Shown here in pieces: positions 51,940-60,129 of a stretch of DNA of 64,000 bases. A model generated the notes under the pieces. The model was given only the letters and a program-made list of their open reading frames with translations. It ran no database searches and was not told the origin of the DNA. The stretch's first letter is position 1. The number at the start of each line of letters is the position of its first letter. The position numbers and the translations under genes were made by a program. Source of the DNA: Bacteroides sp. GM023 (lineage in GTDB: Bacteria; Bacteroidota; Bacteroidia; Bacteroidales; Bacteroidaceae); the NCBI RefSeq assembly GCF_014750685.1, contig NZ_JAAXGE010000001.1:682001-746000 (forward strand). The letters are read 5' to 3'.

Positions 51940-53265
51940 ATGGGAACTAAGAAAAATTTTGTACTAGACACAAATGTTATTCTTCACGACAGTAATTGCT
52001 TGAAGAATTTTCAGGAAAATGATATCTATCTCCCTCTTGTCGTACTCGAAGAACTGGATAAGTTCAAGAAAGGGAACGAGCAGATAAATTTCAATGCCCG
52101 TGAGTTTGTGCGTGAGCTGGATGTGTTGACCAGCGACGAACTTTTCACTGACGGAGTGAAACTGGGCGAAGGCTTGGGACGTCTGTTCGTGGTGACCAGT
52201 AAGGTGGAAGCTACCAAAGTATGGGACTCTTTTCCTATCAAGAAACCCGACCATCTGATTTTGGCGGCGACTGAGTATCTGACAACCAAATATCCGGATA
52301 TGAAGTCTATCCTGGTGACTAAAGATGTGAACCTGCGCATGAAAGCCCGTTCCATCGGTCTGCTTTGCGAAGACTATATCACGGATAAGGTAGCCAATGT
52401 GGATATTTTCGAGAAGTCCAATGAAATCTTTGAAAATGTAGACCCGGCGTTGATCGACCGTATCTATTCTTCTAAAGAAGGTATCGACCTGAGCGAGTTT
52501 GACTTTAAAGACCTGATTCATCCTAATGAATGTTTCGTGTTGAAGAGTGACCGGAATAGTGTACTGGCACGTTACAATCCTTTCACTCATTCTATCTGCC
52601 GGGTGATGAAAGGCAAGAATTATGGAATCGAACCTCGTAATGCCGAACAGAGCTTTGCTTTTGAGATTCTGAACGACCCGAACATCAAACTGGTGGCACT
52701 GACCGGAAAGGCGGGAACAGGTAAGACATTGCTGGCTTTGGCAGCCGCTTTGGGTAAGTTGACGGATTACAAGCAGATTTTGCTGGCACGTCCTATTGTA
52801 GCGCTTTCTAACAAGGATATCGGTTTCCTTCCGGGAGATGCACAAGAAAAGGTTGCTCCTTATATGCAACCCTTGTTTGACAACCTGAATGTGATTAAGC
52901 GTCAGTTTGCCGCTAGTTCTACGGAAGTGAAGCGTATCGAAGATATGCAGAAAAGCGAGCAACTGGTGATTGAGGCACTGGCATTTATCCGTGGGCGTAG
53001 CTTGAGCGAGATGTATTGCATTATCGACGAAGCGCAGAATCTGACTCCGAATGAAATAAAAACAATCATCACCCGCGCGGGCGAAGGTACGAAGATGGTG
53101 TTTACGGGGGATATTCAGCAGATTGACCAACCGTATCTGGATAGTCAGTCCAATGGCCTGGTATATATGATTGACCGCATGAAGGATCAGAACCTCTTTG
53201 CGCACGTCAACCTGTTGAAGGGTGAACGAAGCGAGTTGAGTGAGTTGGCTAGTAACCTTATGTAA
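51940..53265 (+). CDS. PIN-domain PhoH-family ATPase
   Basis: A 441-residue protein joining a PIN ribonuclease domain (about 1-150; KNFVLDTNVILHDSNCL, LPLVVLEELDKFKKGN, LVTKDVNLRMKA, with acidic residues of the active site) to a PhoH ATPase (about 210-441; VALTGKAGTGKTLLALAAAL as Walker A, SEMYCIIDEAQNLTPNEIKT as Walker B, FTGDIQQID). This is the PhoH2-like/YlaK type, predicted to act on RNA as helicase plus nuclease. It ends in an AATTGAG repeat that also ends the convergent neighbour. Confidence 0.9.
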   Translation: MGTKKNFVLDTNVILHDSNCLKNFQENDIYLPLVVLEELDKFKKGNEQINFNAREFVRELDVLTSDELFTDGVKLGEGLGRLFVVTSKVEATKVWDSFPIKKPDHLILAATEYLTTKYPDMKSILVTKDVNLRMKARSIGLLCEDYITDKVANVDIFEKSNEIFENVDPALIDRIYSSKEGIDLSEFDFKDLIHPNECFVLKSDRNSVLARYNPFTHSICRVMKGKNYGIEPRNAEQSFAFEILNDPNIKLVALTGKAGTGKTLLALAAALGKLTDYKQILLARPIVALSNKDIGFLPGDAQEKVAPYMQPLFDNLNVIKRQFAASSTEVKRIEDMQKSEQLVIEALAFIRGRSLSEMYCIIDEAQNLTPNEIKTIITRAGEGTKMVFTGDIQQIDQPYLDSQSNGLVYMIDRMKDQNLFAHVNLLKGERSELSELASNLM

Positions 53266-53357
53266 ATTGAGAATTGAGAATTGAGAATTAAAAAATAGCT
53301 GGCGCAATTAATGATGCCATCGTATTTTTTAATTCTCAATTTTTAATTTTCAATTTC
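53263..53357. repeat. AATTGAG-family inverted repeat between convergent genes
   Basis: An inner 19-base arm, AATTGAGAATTAAAAAATA, is followed after about 25 bases by its exact reverse complement; outer AATTGAG units extend it imperfectly. The stop codons of both convergent genes (PhoH TAA at 53263-53265; minus-strand TGA at 53350-53352) lie at its edges. It probably works as a bidirectional terminator. Confidence 0.8.
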
Positions 53358-54330
53358 TTGCAAAGTATTTCAAGAATTGAGTACGTTCGAAAGTATTGAT
53401 ACCTTTCACATCCTTCGTATTCAGTTTGCCTTTGAACTGGGCGATGCTGTTGAATCCCTTTCGTGCCATCCATGCGGAGAGGAAACGTGTTGCTTCTCCG
53501 ATAAATGCGTTGGTGTTCAGGTAGACAGCGCTACACACTTCTACGGCCGAAGCGCCGGCAAGAATCGCTTTTACTACTGATTCTGCATTGGCAACACCAC
53601 CGGATGCTGCATAGTCGATTTTGTCTACTACGGCCGACGCAATTCCAATCCAGCGAAGCGGAGTGGCGAGGTCGGAAGCATTGCTGAATACTTCACCGGA
53701 GATATGCTCCAGTTTCTCGATATTGATGTCCGGCTGATAGAAACGGTTGAAGAGGACAACTGCTGCCGCACCGTTAGCGTAGAGCTGGTCGATCAGTGCA
53801 ACGGGATTTGTCAGGTTGTCACCCAGTTTCATGATAACCGGAATGTTGACTGTCTTTTTGATGTGACGGAGAATATCAATGTGACGTTGCTCGAAAGAAC
53901 CATACGCATATTGTACGTCCGACTGCAACGCGAGAATATTGATTTCCAATGCGTCGGCACCGGCTTCTTCGATTTGCTTGGCAAAGTCCACCCATTCGGA
54001 ATCAGAGTAGCAGTTGATGCTGGCAATGATGGGAATAGGACAAACCTTCTTGCTCTCCTTAATCAAAGTCAGGTATTCGGACAACTTGTGTTCACGGATA
54101 TACTCTTCCAGATAATCGCTGCCTTCAGCAGAGAAAGCCGGATCACGCAGTTGTTCTGCTTCCAGCATAATCTGTTCTTCGAACAGTGATTTCAGGACGA
54201 TGGCGCCGGCACCTTCTTCGGCCAGCTTTTTATTTTTGCCGACACTGTTGGTCAGTCCCGAGCTACTGATAATGATAGGGTTTCTAAGAGAAAGCCCTGC
54301 GAAAGTAGTTTTTAAATCGGTCATGGTCAT
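53350..54330 (-). CDS. Dihydroorotate dehydrogenase-like flavoprotein
   Basis: A 326-residue FMN barrel. It shows LRNPIIISSSGLTNSVGKNK, GAGAIVLKSLFEEQI, IPIIASINCYSDSEWVDFAK, VNIPVIMKLGDNLTNPVALI and the phosphate-binding SAVEVCSAVYLN segment. It belongs to the PyrD-like group that is separate from true dihydroorotate dehydrogenase; the catalytic base position is not clearly the usual Ser/Cys, so the substrate is uncertain. It is followed on the same strand by no further gene; the YggS gene lies upstream, 9 bases away, likely co-transcribed. Confidence 0.85.
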   Translation of the reverse strand: MTMTDLKTTFAGLSLRNPIIISSSGLTNSVGKNKKLAEEGAGAIVLKSLFEEQIMLEAEQLRDPAFSAEGSDYLEEYIREHKLSEYLTLIKESKKVCPIPIIASINCYSDSEWVDFAKQIEEAGADALEINILALQSDVQYAYGSFEQRHIDILRHIKKTVNIPVIMKLGDNLTNPVALIDQLYANGAAAVVLFNRFYQPDINIEKLEHISGEVFSNASDLATPLRWIGIASAVVDKIDYAASGGVANAESVVKAILAGASAVEVCSAVYLNTNAFIGEATRFLSAWMARKGFNSIAQFKGKLNTKDVKGINTFERTQFLKYFARN

Positions 54331-54339
54331 AATGATTGG

Positions 54340-55014
54340 TTAAATATTATAATTGCGTTCTCCGAAAATCTTGCTTCCCACCCGTACCAAGGTACTTCCT
54401 GCGGCAATGGCCTCGTGATAATCGTGTGACATTCCCATCGATAACTCCCGGAAATCATCCGAGCCGGCGAACCAAGTTTCTTTGATCTCATTAAAGAGCC
54501 TATCAAGTAAACGGAATTCCCGGTTGATTTGTTCAATATTATCGGTGTTGCTAGCCATTCCCATCAATCCGCAGATGCGCACGTGGGTCAGTTCCTTCCA
54601 TTCTCCGGCGTTCAGCATCTCCTTACATTCCTCGGGGCTGAAACCGAATTTTGTCTCTTCCTGCGCTACGTGTATCTGTAACAGGCAGTTTACGACGCGT
54701 CCCGCTTTGACAGCTTGCTTGTTGACTTCTGTCAGTAATTTGTAAGTGTCAATCCCATGTATCATCGCTACGTATGGTATCATGTACTTGATTTTATTAC
54801 TTTGCAGGTGTCCGATAAAATGCCATTCGATGTCTTTGGGCAAACTTTCGTATTTAGCTGTCATTTCCTGCACTTTGCTTTCTCCAAAAATACGCTGTCC
54901 CGCCTGATATGCTTCTTCTATCGCTTCATTGGGATGGAATTTTGAGACAGCAACCAGCCGGACTCCTTGTGGGAGCTCGGCCAGCACTTGCTTTAAATTG
55001 TCAGCAATACTCAT
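54340..55014 (-). CDS. YggS-type PLP homeostasis protein
   Basis: A 224-residue single-domain fold-type III PLP-binding protein, RidA-independent but often linked to amino-acid and PLP balance. The PLP lysine lies in VRLVAVSKFHPNEAIEEAY; other marks are IFGESKVQEM, WHFIGHLQSNKIKYMIPYV, GLMGMAS, and the C-terminal SMGMSHDYHEAIAAGSTLVR phosphate site. It starts 6 bases after the DUF4494 gene's stop, so three minus-strand genes form an operon. Confidence 0.92.
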   Translation of the reverse strand: MSIADNLKQVLAELPQGVRLVAVSKFHPNEAIEEAYQAGQRIFGESKVQEMTAKYESLPKDIEWHFIGHLQSNKIKYMIPYVAMIHGIDTYKLLTEVNKQAVKAGRVVNCLLQIHVAQEETKFGFSPEECKEMLNAGEWKELTHVRICGLMGMASNTDNIEQINREFRLLDRLFNEIKETWFAGSDDFRELSMGMSHDYHEAIAAGSTLVRVGSKIFGERNYNI

Positions 55015-55020
55015 TGTTAC

Positions 55021-55500
55021 TTATGCTTTTGACGGATCAAACTCCGGTTTGTCATTCGGCTCGGCACTGTAAGGATATACGTCCATCAGCGGAGTTTCAG
55101 ATACCATTCCGATCTGATAGTCTGCCATTGTTCCCTTCATGCCTTCGTCCAGTTTCTTCACTGCGTCACGCAAGTCGGCAGCCTGTACCAATACTTGTGT
55201 GGAAGTCTTTTTCTCCGCACCGCTTTTTTCATCCAGCGTGATGAAAATAAGTTTGCATTTGAACCAGCGGTCGGCACTTTCTTCGTCGCTGGGGAAAAGT
55301 TCGCTATAATTGGCACGTTTGATGTCAGAAACGGTAAACTCTCCGGTCATAAACGGAGTCATTTCTTCGATGATGCGTGCTTCGGCTTCTGTAAAGCTAA
55401 GCGCGTCAACGAGATAAGGTTCGGTTACTTTTTTCTGCATTCCGTTCTCCATTACTTTTTCATAACGGATTTTACATTCAAACCATGTATGCATTGCCAT
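55021..55500 (-). CDS. DUF4494 protein
   Basis: A 159-residue Bacteroidetes protein of unknown function, matching DUF4494: MHTWFECKIRYEKVMENGMQ at the start, then EPYLVDALSFTEAEARIIEE, RWFKCKLIFITLDEKSGAEK and TSTQVLVQAADLRDAVKKLD. The repeated WF-x-C-K pattern suggests two related halves. No signal or membrane segment. It heads the operon with the YggS-type and flavoprotein genes. Confidence 0.87.
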   Translation of the reverse strand: MAMHTWFECKIRYEKVMENGMQKKVTEPYLVDALSFTEAEARIIEEMTPFMTGEFTVSDIKRANYSELFPSDEESADRWFKCKLIFITLDEKSGAEKKTSTQVLVQAADLRDAVKKLDEGMKGTMADYQIGMVSETPLMDVYPYSAEPNDKPEFDPSKA

Positions 55501-55583
55501 AATTTTCTTCCTTTTTAATTAATTGATTTATGTAAATTGCCTACAAAGATAAACAAAATACCAAAGTAAGTGCCGAAAGCTTT

Positions 55584-56147
55584 TTATTTTCTTTTATGCA
55601 GATTTTTTAGTTCAAATGAAAGCATGATGCGGAAAAGTCCGATAATGAGGAAAGTAAAAGAAATCATGTACACTGCGTAGAGTGCTCCAACAGCAGGTTG
55701 CCACAATATCAGCAGCGAGCAGAGGATGGCGAGGATACCGAAAGCCATATACCAGCCCCAGTCGCGGGTTCCGTAACGTTTCAGGTCGATGGAATAGCCG
55801 GTAGAGGAGAAGCCGCGGAACATCAGCCAGAAGGCTATGATAAAGGGAATTACTTCCATGCTGACCAGCGGATAGGCAACCAGGTAGATACCCAGAACGA
55901 GGTCGATCAGCCCGCCTACGACATACCATCCCCAACTGGGCACACCTTTCTTATTACTAAGGGCGAAGATGATTTCCAGTATACCGCTTATCAGCATGGA
56001 TACGCTGAATACGATGCTGAGAGCTACATAGCTGCTCAAAGGGGAAAACATGAGCCAAAGGGCTACAATAATATACACAATACCTAAAAGAAGGGAAGTC
56101 CACCAGTTTTTTACCGAGTGTTGAATCTCATTAAATACAGTTTCCAT
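55584..56147 (-). CDS. HdeD-like (DUF308) membrane protein
   Basis: A 187-residue integral membrane protein with six hydrophobic helices and the DUF308 pattern: WWTSLLLGIVYIIVALWLMF, LSIVFSVSMLISGILEIIFA, GVPSWGWYVVGGLIDLVLGI, RDWGWYMAFGILAILCSLLI. Related HdeD is tied to acid resistance in enterics; the role here is unknown. It stands alone, divergent from tpx. Confidence 0.87.
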   Translation of the reverse strand: METVFNEIQHSVKNWWTSLLLGIVYIIVALWLMFSPLSSYVALSIVFSVSMLISGILEIIFALSNKKGVPSWGWYVVGGLIDLVLGIYLVAYPLVSMEVIPFIIAFWLMFRGFSSTGYSIDLKRYGTRDWGWYMAFGILAILCSLLILWQPAVGALYAVYMISFTFLIIGLFRIMLSFELKNLHKRK

Positions 56148-56284
56148 ACATTTTATTTTTTAAGTTGATTACTAGGGTGATTTCGTTGTGGAATAACAAT
56201 CTGCATTTAGAAATGTTTCTCCGTGAACATTTTTTTGGTAATAGTTGTTTTCTATATAAAGTAAATATTAAATATAAAAGCATT

Positions 56285-56785
56285 ATGGCAACAACAAATT
56301 TCAAAGGACAACCGGTGAAACTGATCGGTGAATTTATAAAGGTAGGTAAAGTCGCTCCTGACTTCGATTTGGTAAAAACAGATTTATCTTCTTTCTCTCT
56401 GAAGAACTTGAATGGTAAAAATGTGATTCTGAATATTTTCCCGAGTCTGGACACAAGCGTATGCGCTACGTCTGTACGTAAGTTTAATAAGATGGCTGCC
56501 GGTATGAAAGATACAGTGGTGCTGGCTATCTCTAAAGACCTTCCGTTTGCACACGCTCGTTTCTGTACGACCGAAGGCATTGAGAACGTGATTCCATTGT
56601 CGGATTTCCGCTTCTCTGATTTTGATGAAAGCTACGGTGTACGTATGGCTGACGGCCCATTGGCAGGACTTTTGGCACGTGCGGTAGTCGTAATCGGTAA
56701 AGATGGTAAAGTGGCTTATACAGAGCTCGTTCCTGAAATTACACAGGAGCCTGACTATGACAAGGCACTCGCAGCAATACAATAA
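56285..56785 (+). CDS. tpx: Thiol peroxidase (atypical 2-Cys peroxiredoxin)
   Basis: A 166-residue Tpx that reduces hydroperoxides with thioredoxin. The peroxidatic cysteine is C60 in SLDTSVCATSVRKF and the resolving cysteine is C94 in FAHARFCTTEGI, matching the E. coli pair. Also present are TDLSSFSLKNLNGKNVILNI and the late ARAVVVIGKDGKVAYTEL. A longer in-frame start at 56165 would add 40 atypical residues, so the ATG at 56285 was chosen. It is probably part of the aerotolerance response. Confidence 0.94.
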   Translation: MATTNFKGQPVKLIGEFIKVGKVAPDFDLVKTDLSSFSLKNLNGKNVILNIFPSLDTSVCATSVRKFNKMAAGMKDTVVLAISKDLPFAHARFCTTEGIENVIPLSDFRFSDFDESYGVRMADGPLAGLLARAVVVIGKDGKVAYTELVPEITQEPDYDKALAAIQ

Positions 56786-56831
56786 GTATCAAGTATTAAG
56801 TATAGAACCTGATACTTATTTTAAAGATTTT

Positions 56832-56903
56832 GACCTAATGAGAACTGGTAAATGAGTTTGGTATTTCGCCAAACTTATGTTCTTGTTAGGTTGTGTTTTT
56901 TTC
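56832..56903 (+). terminator. Nested-hairpin terminator after tpx
   Basis: Three collinear stems fold into one long arm: ACCTAA (56833)/TTAGGT (56886), GAAC (56842)/GTTC (56879), GTTTGG (56856)/CCAAAC (56869), then TGTGTTTTTTT. It ends 21 bases before the next start codon, so it also lies in that gene's leader region. Confidence 0.65.
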
Positions 56904-56923
56904 TACACTAAACCTCGACTATC

Positions 56924-57808
56924 ATGAACAAAATGAAAACTTTATTCATCGCCCTGTTATGTATGGGCGCTGGAACTCTTTCGGCGCAGACTGCCGATAG
57001 TACACAAACTTCTCCCTGGACGAAAGAAGGATTTGCCGGACTGAAACTGACACAGGTCAGTCTCACCAATTGGGCTGCCGGAGGTGACAACTCCGTTGCT
57101 TTTGACTTACAAGGTACTTATCAAATTAATTATAAGAAAGGAAAGCATTTGTGGAACAACCGTATCGAACTGGCTTATGGATTGAATAAGACCGGCGATC
57201 AAGGTACAAGAAAGGCGAATGATAAAATCTATCTGAATACGAATTATGGTTATTCCATTGCCAAGAACTGGTATGCCAGCGCATTTGCCACTTTTCAGAC
57301 TCAATTCTCTCCGGGATATGATTATTCGGTCAATAAGGATGTTGCCATCTCTGAATTTATGTCTCCGGGCTATCTGACTACGGGTTTGGGTTTCACGTAC
57401 GATCCGGGCAAGATATTTACTGTTGTATTATCTCCTGCTTCCTGGCGTGGCACGTTTGTCCTGAATGACCGTCTCTCTGACGAAGGAGCTTACGGAGTAG
57501 ACCCCGGCAAACATTTGCTGTCCAGCTTCGGAGCTAATCTGAAAGGGGAAGTGAAATATGAATTCTTGAAAAATATGACTGTATATTCACGTCTGGACTT
57601 ATATTCCGATTATTTGCATAAACCTCTGAATATAGATGTCAACTGGGAAGTGCAAGTGAATATGATTATCAATAAGTGGTTCTCAACTACATTGACCACC
57701 AATCTGATGTATGACGATGATGTGAAGATTGCGCAAAAGGACGGCACGAAAGGTGCACGTGTGCAGTTCAAGGAAATATTGGGAGTGGGAGTACAATTCA
57801 ACTTCTAA
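56924..57808 (+). CDS. DUF3078 outer-membrane-type protein
   Basis: A 294-residue exported protein with signal peptide (MKTLFIALLCMGAGTLSAQ, from the second methionine at 56936) and alternating beta strands rich in aromatic and glycine residues, ending in GVGVQFNF with the C-terminal phenylalanine typical of outer-membrane barrels. DUF3078 features are LKLTQVSLTNWAAGGDNSVA and FVLNDRLSDEGAYGVDPGKH. Function is unknown. It is bounded left by a hairpin and right by a REP-like repeat. Confidence 0.85.
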   Translation: MNKMKTLFIALLCMGAGTLSAQTADSTQTSPWTKEGFAGLKLTQVSLTNWAAGGDNSVAFDLQGTYQINYKKGKHLWNNRIELAYGLNKTGDQGTRKANDKIYLNTNYGYSIAKNWYASAFATFQTQFSPGYDYSVNKDVAISEFMSPGYLTTGLGFTYDPGKIFTVVLSPASWRGTFVLNDRLSDEGAYGVDPGKHLLSSFGANLKGEVKYEFLKNMTVYSRLDLYSDYLHKPLNIDVNWEVQVNMIINKWFSTTLTTNLMYDDDVKIAQKDGTKGARVQFKEILGVGVQFNF

Positions 57809-57822
57809 AATAAAAGAAAAGA

Positions 57823-57907
57823 TTCAGGCACGGATTTCACGGATTAACACGGTTTTTTAATGATATATTTTATTGAAACCGCGTAATCCGTGAAATCCGT
57901 GCCTGAA
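57823..57907. repeat. REP-like inverted repeat, GGCACGGATT family, copy 2
   Basis: A 24-base arm (57823-57846), core GGCACGGATTTCACGGATTA, is exactly matched by its reverse complement at 57884-57907, with inner near-complementary ACACGGTTT/AAACCGCG extending the stem. It sits between convergent genes and probably ends transcription from both. Confidence 0.9.
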
Positions 57908-57912
57908 ATATA

Positions 57913-58551
57913 TTACTTCTTCTTCATCCCCTTATAAATCAGGAATGCAACGACAAATACGGCGATGGCAATAAAGACATAGCCTATTTCGTGGCTGTAC
58001 TCCGTCACTTTAGCAATAAGTTGTGCTTCGCTTTCGATGCCGGGAACTTTAGCCAGGTGATAACCGATAATCGCTAAGATAGTATTCCATAATCCGGCTC
58101 CCAAAGTGGTATAGATCAGGAATGTGTGCAATTTCATCTGAGCCAGTCCGGCAGGAATTGAAATCAATTGGCGGACAGCGGGAATCAAACGACCGATAAA
58201 GGTGGACAATGCGCCGTGCTTGTCGAAATAGATTTCAGCATTGCGTACTTTTTCTTCATCAATCAGGCACATATGACCGATACGGCTATTGGCAAATTTA
58301 TAGATGATAGGGCGTCCCAGCCATTTAGCCAGGTAATAGTTGATTAACGCTCCGATATTTGCCCCGATAGTAGCGAATAAAACTACCAGATAAATATTAA
58401 GCTCGTCGTTGACTGCAGCTTTGTAGGCTGCCGGCGGGATGACCACTTCCGAAGGGAAAGGGATAAAAGAACTTTCGATGGTCATTAATAAGGTGATAGT
58501 CCAATAATTTAAATGATCCAGACACCACTGGATAAAAGCTACTGATTCCAT
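57913..58551 (-). CDS. DedA family membrane protein
   Basis: A 212-residue integral membrane protein of the DedA/SNARE-associated family. It has IESSFIPFPSEVVIPPAAYK (re-entrant loop), NIGALINYYLAKWLGRPIIY, HGALSTFIGRLIPAVRQLIS with the conserved arginines, and IPAGLAQMKLHTFLIYTTLG. Members take part in lipid-carrier recycling and membrane homeostasis in other bacteria. It lies downstream of the TPR gene on the same strand. Confidence 0.9.
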   Translation of the reverse strand: MESVAFIQWCLDHLNYWTITLLMTIESSFIPFPSEVVIPPAAYKAAVNDELNIYLVVLFATIGANIGALINYYLAKWLGRPIIYKFANSRIGHMCLIDEEKVRNAEIYFDKHGALSTFIGRLIPAVRQLISIPAGLAQMKLHTFLIYTTLGAGLWNTILAIIGYHLAKVPGIESEAQLIAKVTEYSHEIGYVFIAIAVFVVAFLIYKGMKKK

Positions 58552-58585
58552 GTTTTTTAGGGATAGAGTTTATTTAATTGATTGA

Positions 58586-60028
58586 TTATTTTCCTTTCTT
58601 TTTATTCTCTTTCTTCATGCGCTTCAATACTTCCTTGAGTGTCTTTTCATCTTCCTCCCTATGATTGGGACTGGCAAGCAAGTCCTCGATGACGTCCAAT
58701 CCGAGCGGACTCTTACATTCACTGTTGTATTTGAAGAAATCTTCTATTTCGTTGCTCATGAGACAGAGAACACTTAGCTTTTCCGTCACTAATTCATACT
58801 TCGGGTCGAGCTTGTAGGCCATCTCGTAGTATTCTTTCGCGTCATACAGATAGTCGTTTTCCGAATAGGTGGAAGCAACCATATAACACATTTCCACACC
58901 GGGATTAAGCTCCATAGCCTTTTGGAAAGCTTCGGATGCCAGGTCTTCCATTTCTTCCGCCAGATATACTTTTCCTTCTGTCAGGTAGATAAGTCCTTCG
59001 TCGGGGCCTAGTTTCTTGGCTTTGTCGCAGAGTTGATGCGCTTCTTCATATCTTTGCAGATGGGAGAGGGCAAAGGCTTTGCTGGTATATGTGTCTATCA
59101 ATAAGATAGAGTCTCTGTCTCCTTCTTTTTCAAAGCAGTCGATTACTTTGGTATAATAATCGTCGGCTTTCTGCCATTCTTCCTTATTGGCGTAGGACAA
59201 TCCCATGAACATATAGCCCAGTTCGGGGGGAATCGACTTGTATTTAATAGCCTTCCGGTAATTCTCGATGGCTTCGTCCGAGTTGTTCAGATAGAAAAAA
59301 CTATGTGCCTTGTAGGCATAGGCTTCTCCGTAATTTTCGTCGGCTGCCAGGGCGAAATCACAAGCTTCGATGGTCTTGTCTACATTCTCTTCGATAAAAT
59401 GGCATTTTGCCAGTCCCATCCAGTAGGAGGGATTGTAAGGAGCTTTGTCAATCAGTTTGTTGTAAGCTTCGATTGCGACTTCCGTTTGGTGAGTGGCGAA
59501 TAGATAATCGGCGGTAAGAGCCAGATAATCCTGTTCGTCGGCATAGCGGGATTTTCCTTTTTCCAGCCATTCTTTGGCATTTTCAGGATAGCCCAAATCC
59601 AGGAAAAGATATACAATATCGGTGATGGTGACAAGATCGTCGGCATCTTCTATTGAGTTCAGAAGCTCTTGGGCTTCTTCCAGGTTCCCTTCGTTCAGCA
59701 GTAGTTCGGCTTTCAGCATCTTCACGTCAGGTTCGTATTCTTCGGTGATGGCGGCGGCTACTGTCTTTGCTTTTTGCAGTTTTTGGGTGTCCAGGTAAAG
59801 ATAAGCCTGTTCTATCAGCAAGTCCGTGCTTCCGGGGTGCAGATGAAGTCCGTAACTGATGACTTCCTGCGCTTCGGCAAATTTTCGTTCGGTGGCATAC
59901 CAGTCGGCAATGTCCGCCAGTTGATCTCCGTCCAGGTAGATTTGTCGCTCCTCAGCTTTGGCAGCTTCGTAGTTTGTGATTAGTTCGACTAGTTCTTTTC
60001 TTGCGGACGGTGAATTTTTTCTCCCCAT
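58586..60028 (-). CDS. TPR-repeat protein
   Basis: A 480-residue cytoplasmic-looking protein made of tandem tetratricopeptide repeats along nearly its whole length (AEAQEVISYGLHLHPGSTDL; NPSYWMGLAKCHFIEENVDK; YGEAYAYKAHSFFYLNNSDE; GLIYLTEGKVYLAEEMEDLA). It has no signal peptide and ends in a lysine-rich tail. A start 15 codons upstream (60073) is in frame, but MGRKNSPSARKELVELI looks like the real N terminus and leaves room for the hairpin at 60059. It is a scaffold by analogy; partners are unknown. Confidence 0.88.
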   Translation of the reverse strand: MGRKNSPSARKELVELITNYEAAKAEERQIYLDGDQLADIADWYATERKFAEAQEVISYGLHLHPGSTDLLIEQAYLYLDTQKLQKAKTVAAAITEEYEPDVKMLKAELLLNEGNLEEAQELLNSIEDADDLVTITDIVYLFLDLGYPENAKEWLEKGKSRYADEQDYLALTADYLFATHQTEVAIEAYNKLIDKAPYNPSYWMGLAKCHFIEENVDKTIEACDFALAADENYGEAYAYKAHSFFYLNNSDEAIENYRKAIKYKSIPPELGYMFMGLSYANKEEWQKADDYYTKVIDCFEKEGDRDSILLIDTYTSKAFALSHLQRYEEAHQLCDKAKKLGPDEGLIYLTEGKVYLAEEMEDLASEAFQKAMELNPGVEMCYMVASTYSENDYLYDAKEYYEMAYKLDPKYELVTEKLSVLCLMSNEIEDFFKYNSECKSPLGLDVIEDLLASPNHREEDEKTLKEVLKRMKKENKKKGK

Positions 60029-60058
60029 TTTAATTTTCTCGTTTTTTTGATTGCTAAG

Positions 60059-60106
60059 ATGGGGCTGTTGCAAAAGTGTTTATTCTCTCTTTTGTCACAG
60101 CCCCAT
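60059..60106 (-). terminator. Inverted repeat between glnS and the TPR gene
   Basis: ATGGGGCTGT plus CAAAAG pairs with CTTTTG plus ACAGCCCCAT across two internal mismatches, about 16 bp with a short loop. It is 24 bases past the glnS stop. No strong T-run follows, so it may be an attenuator or a processing stem. Confidence 0.55.
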
Positions 60107-60129
60107 TTTATAAAGTCAAGCCGGTTGGC

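Noticed and set aside
51964..53307. Long open frame (447 codons) on the strand opposite the PIN-PhoH gene
   Set aside because: It mirrors the codon pattern of a clearly conserved gene with intact motifs and has no recognisable domain of its own.
56165..56284. Upstream tpx start
   Set aside because: Forty extra residues with no Tpx likeness; the family N terminus begins at 56285.
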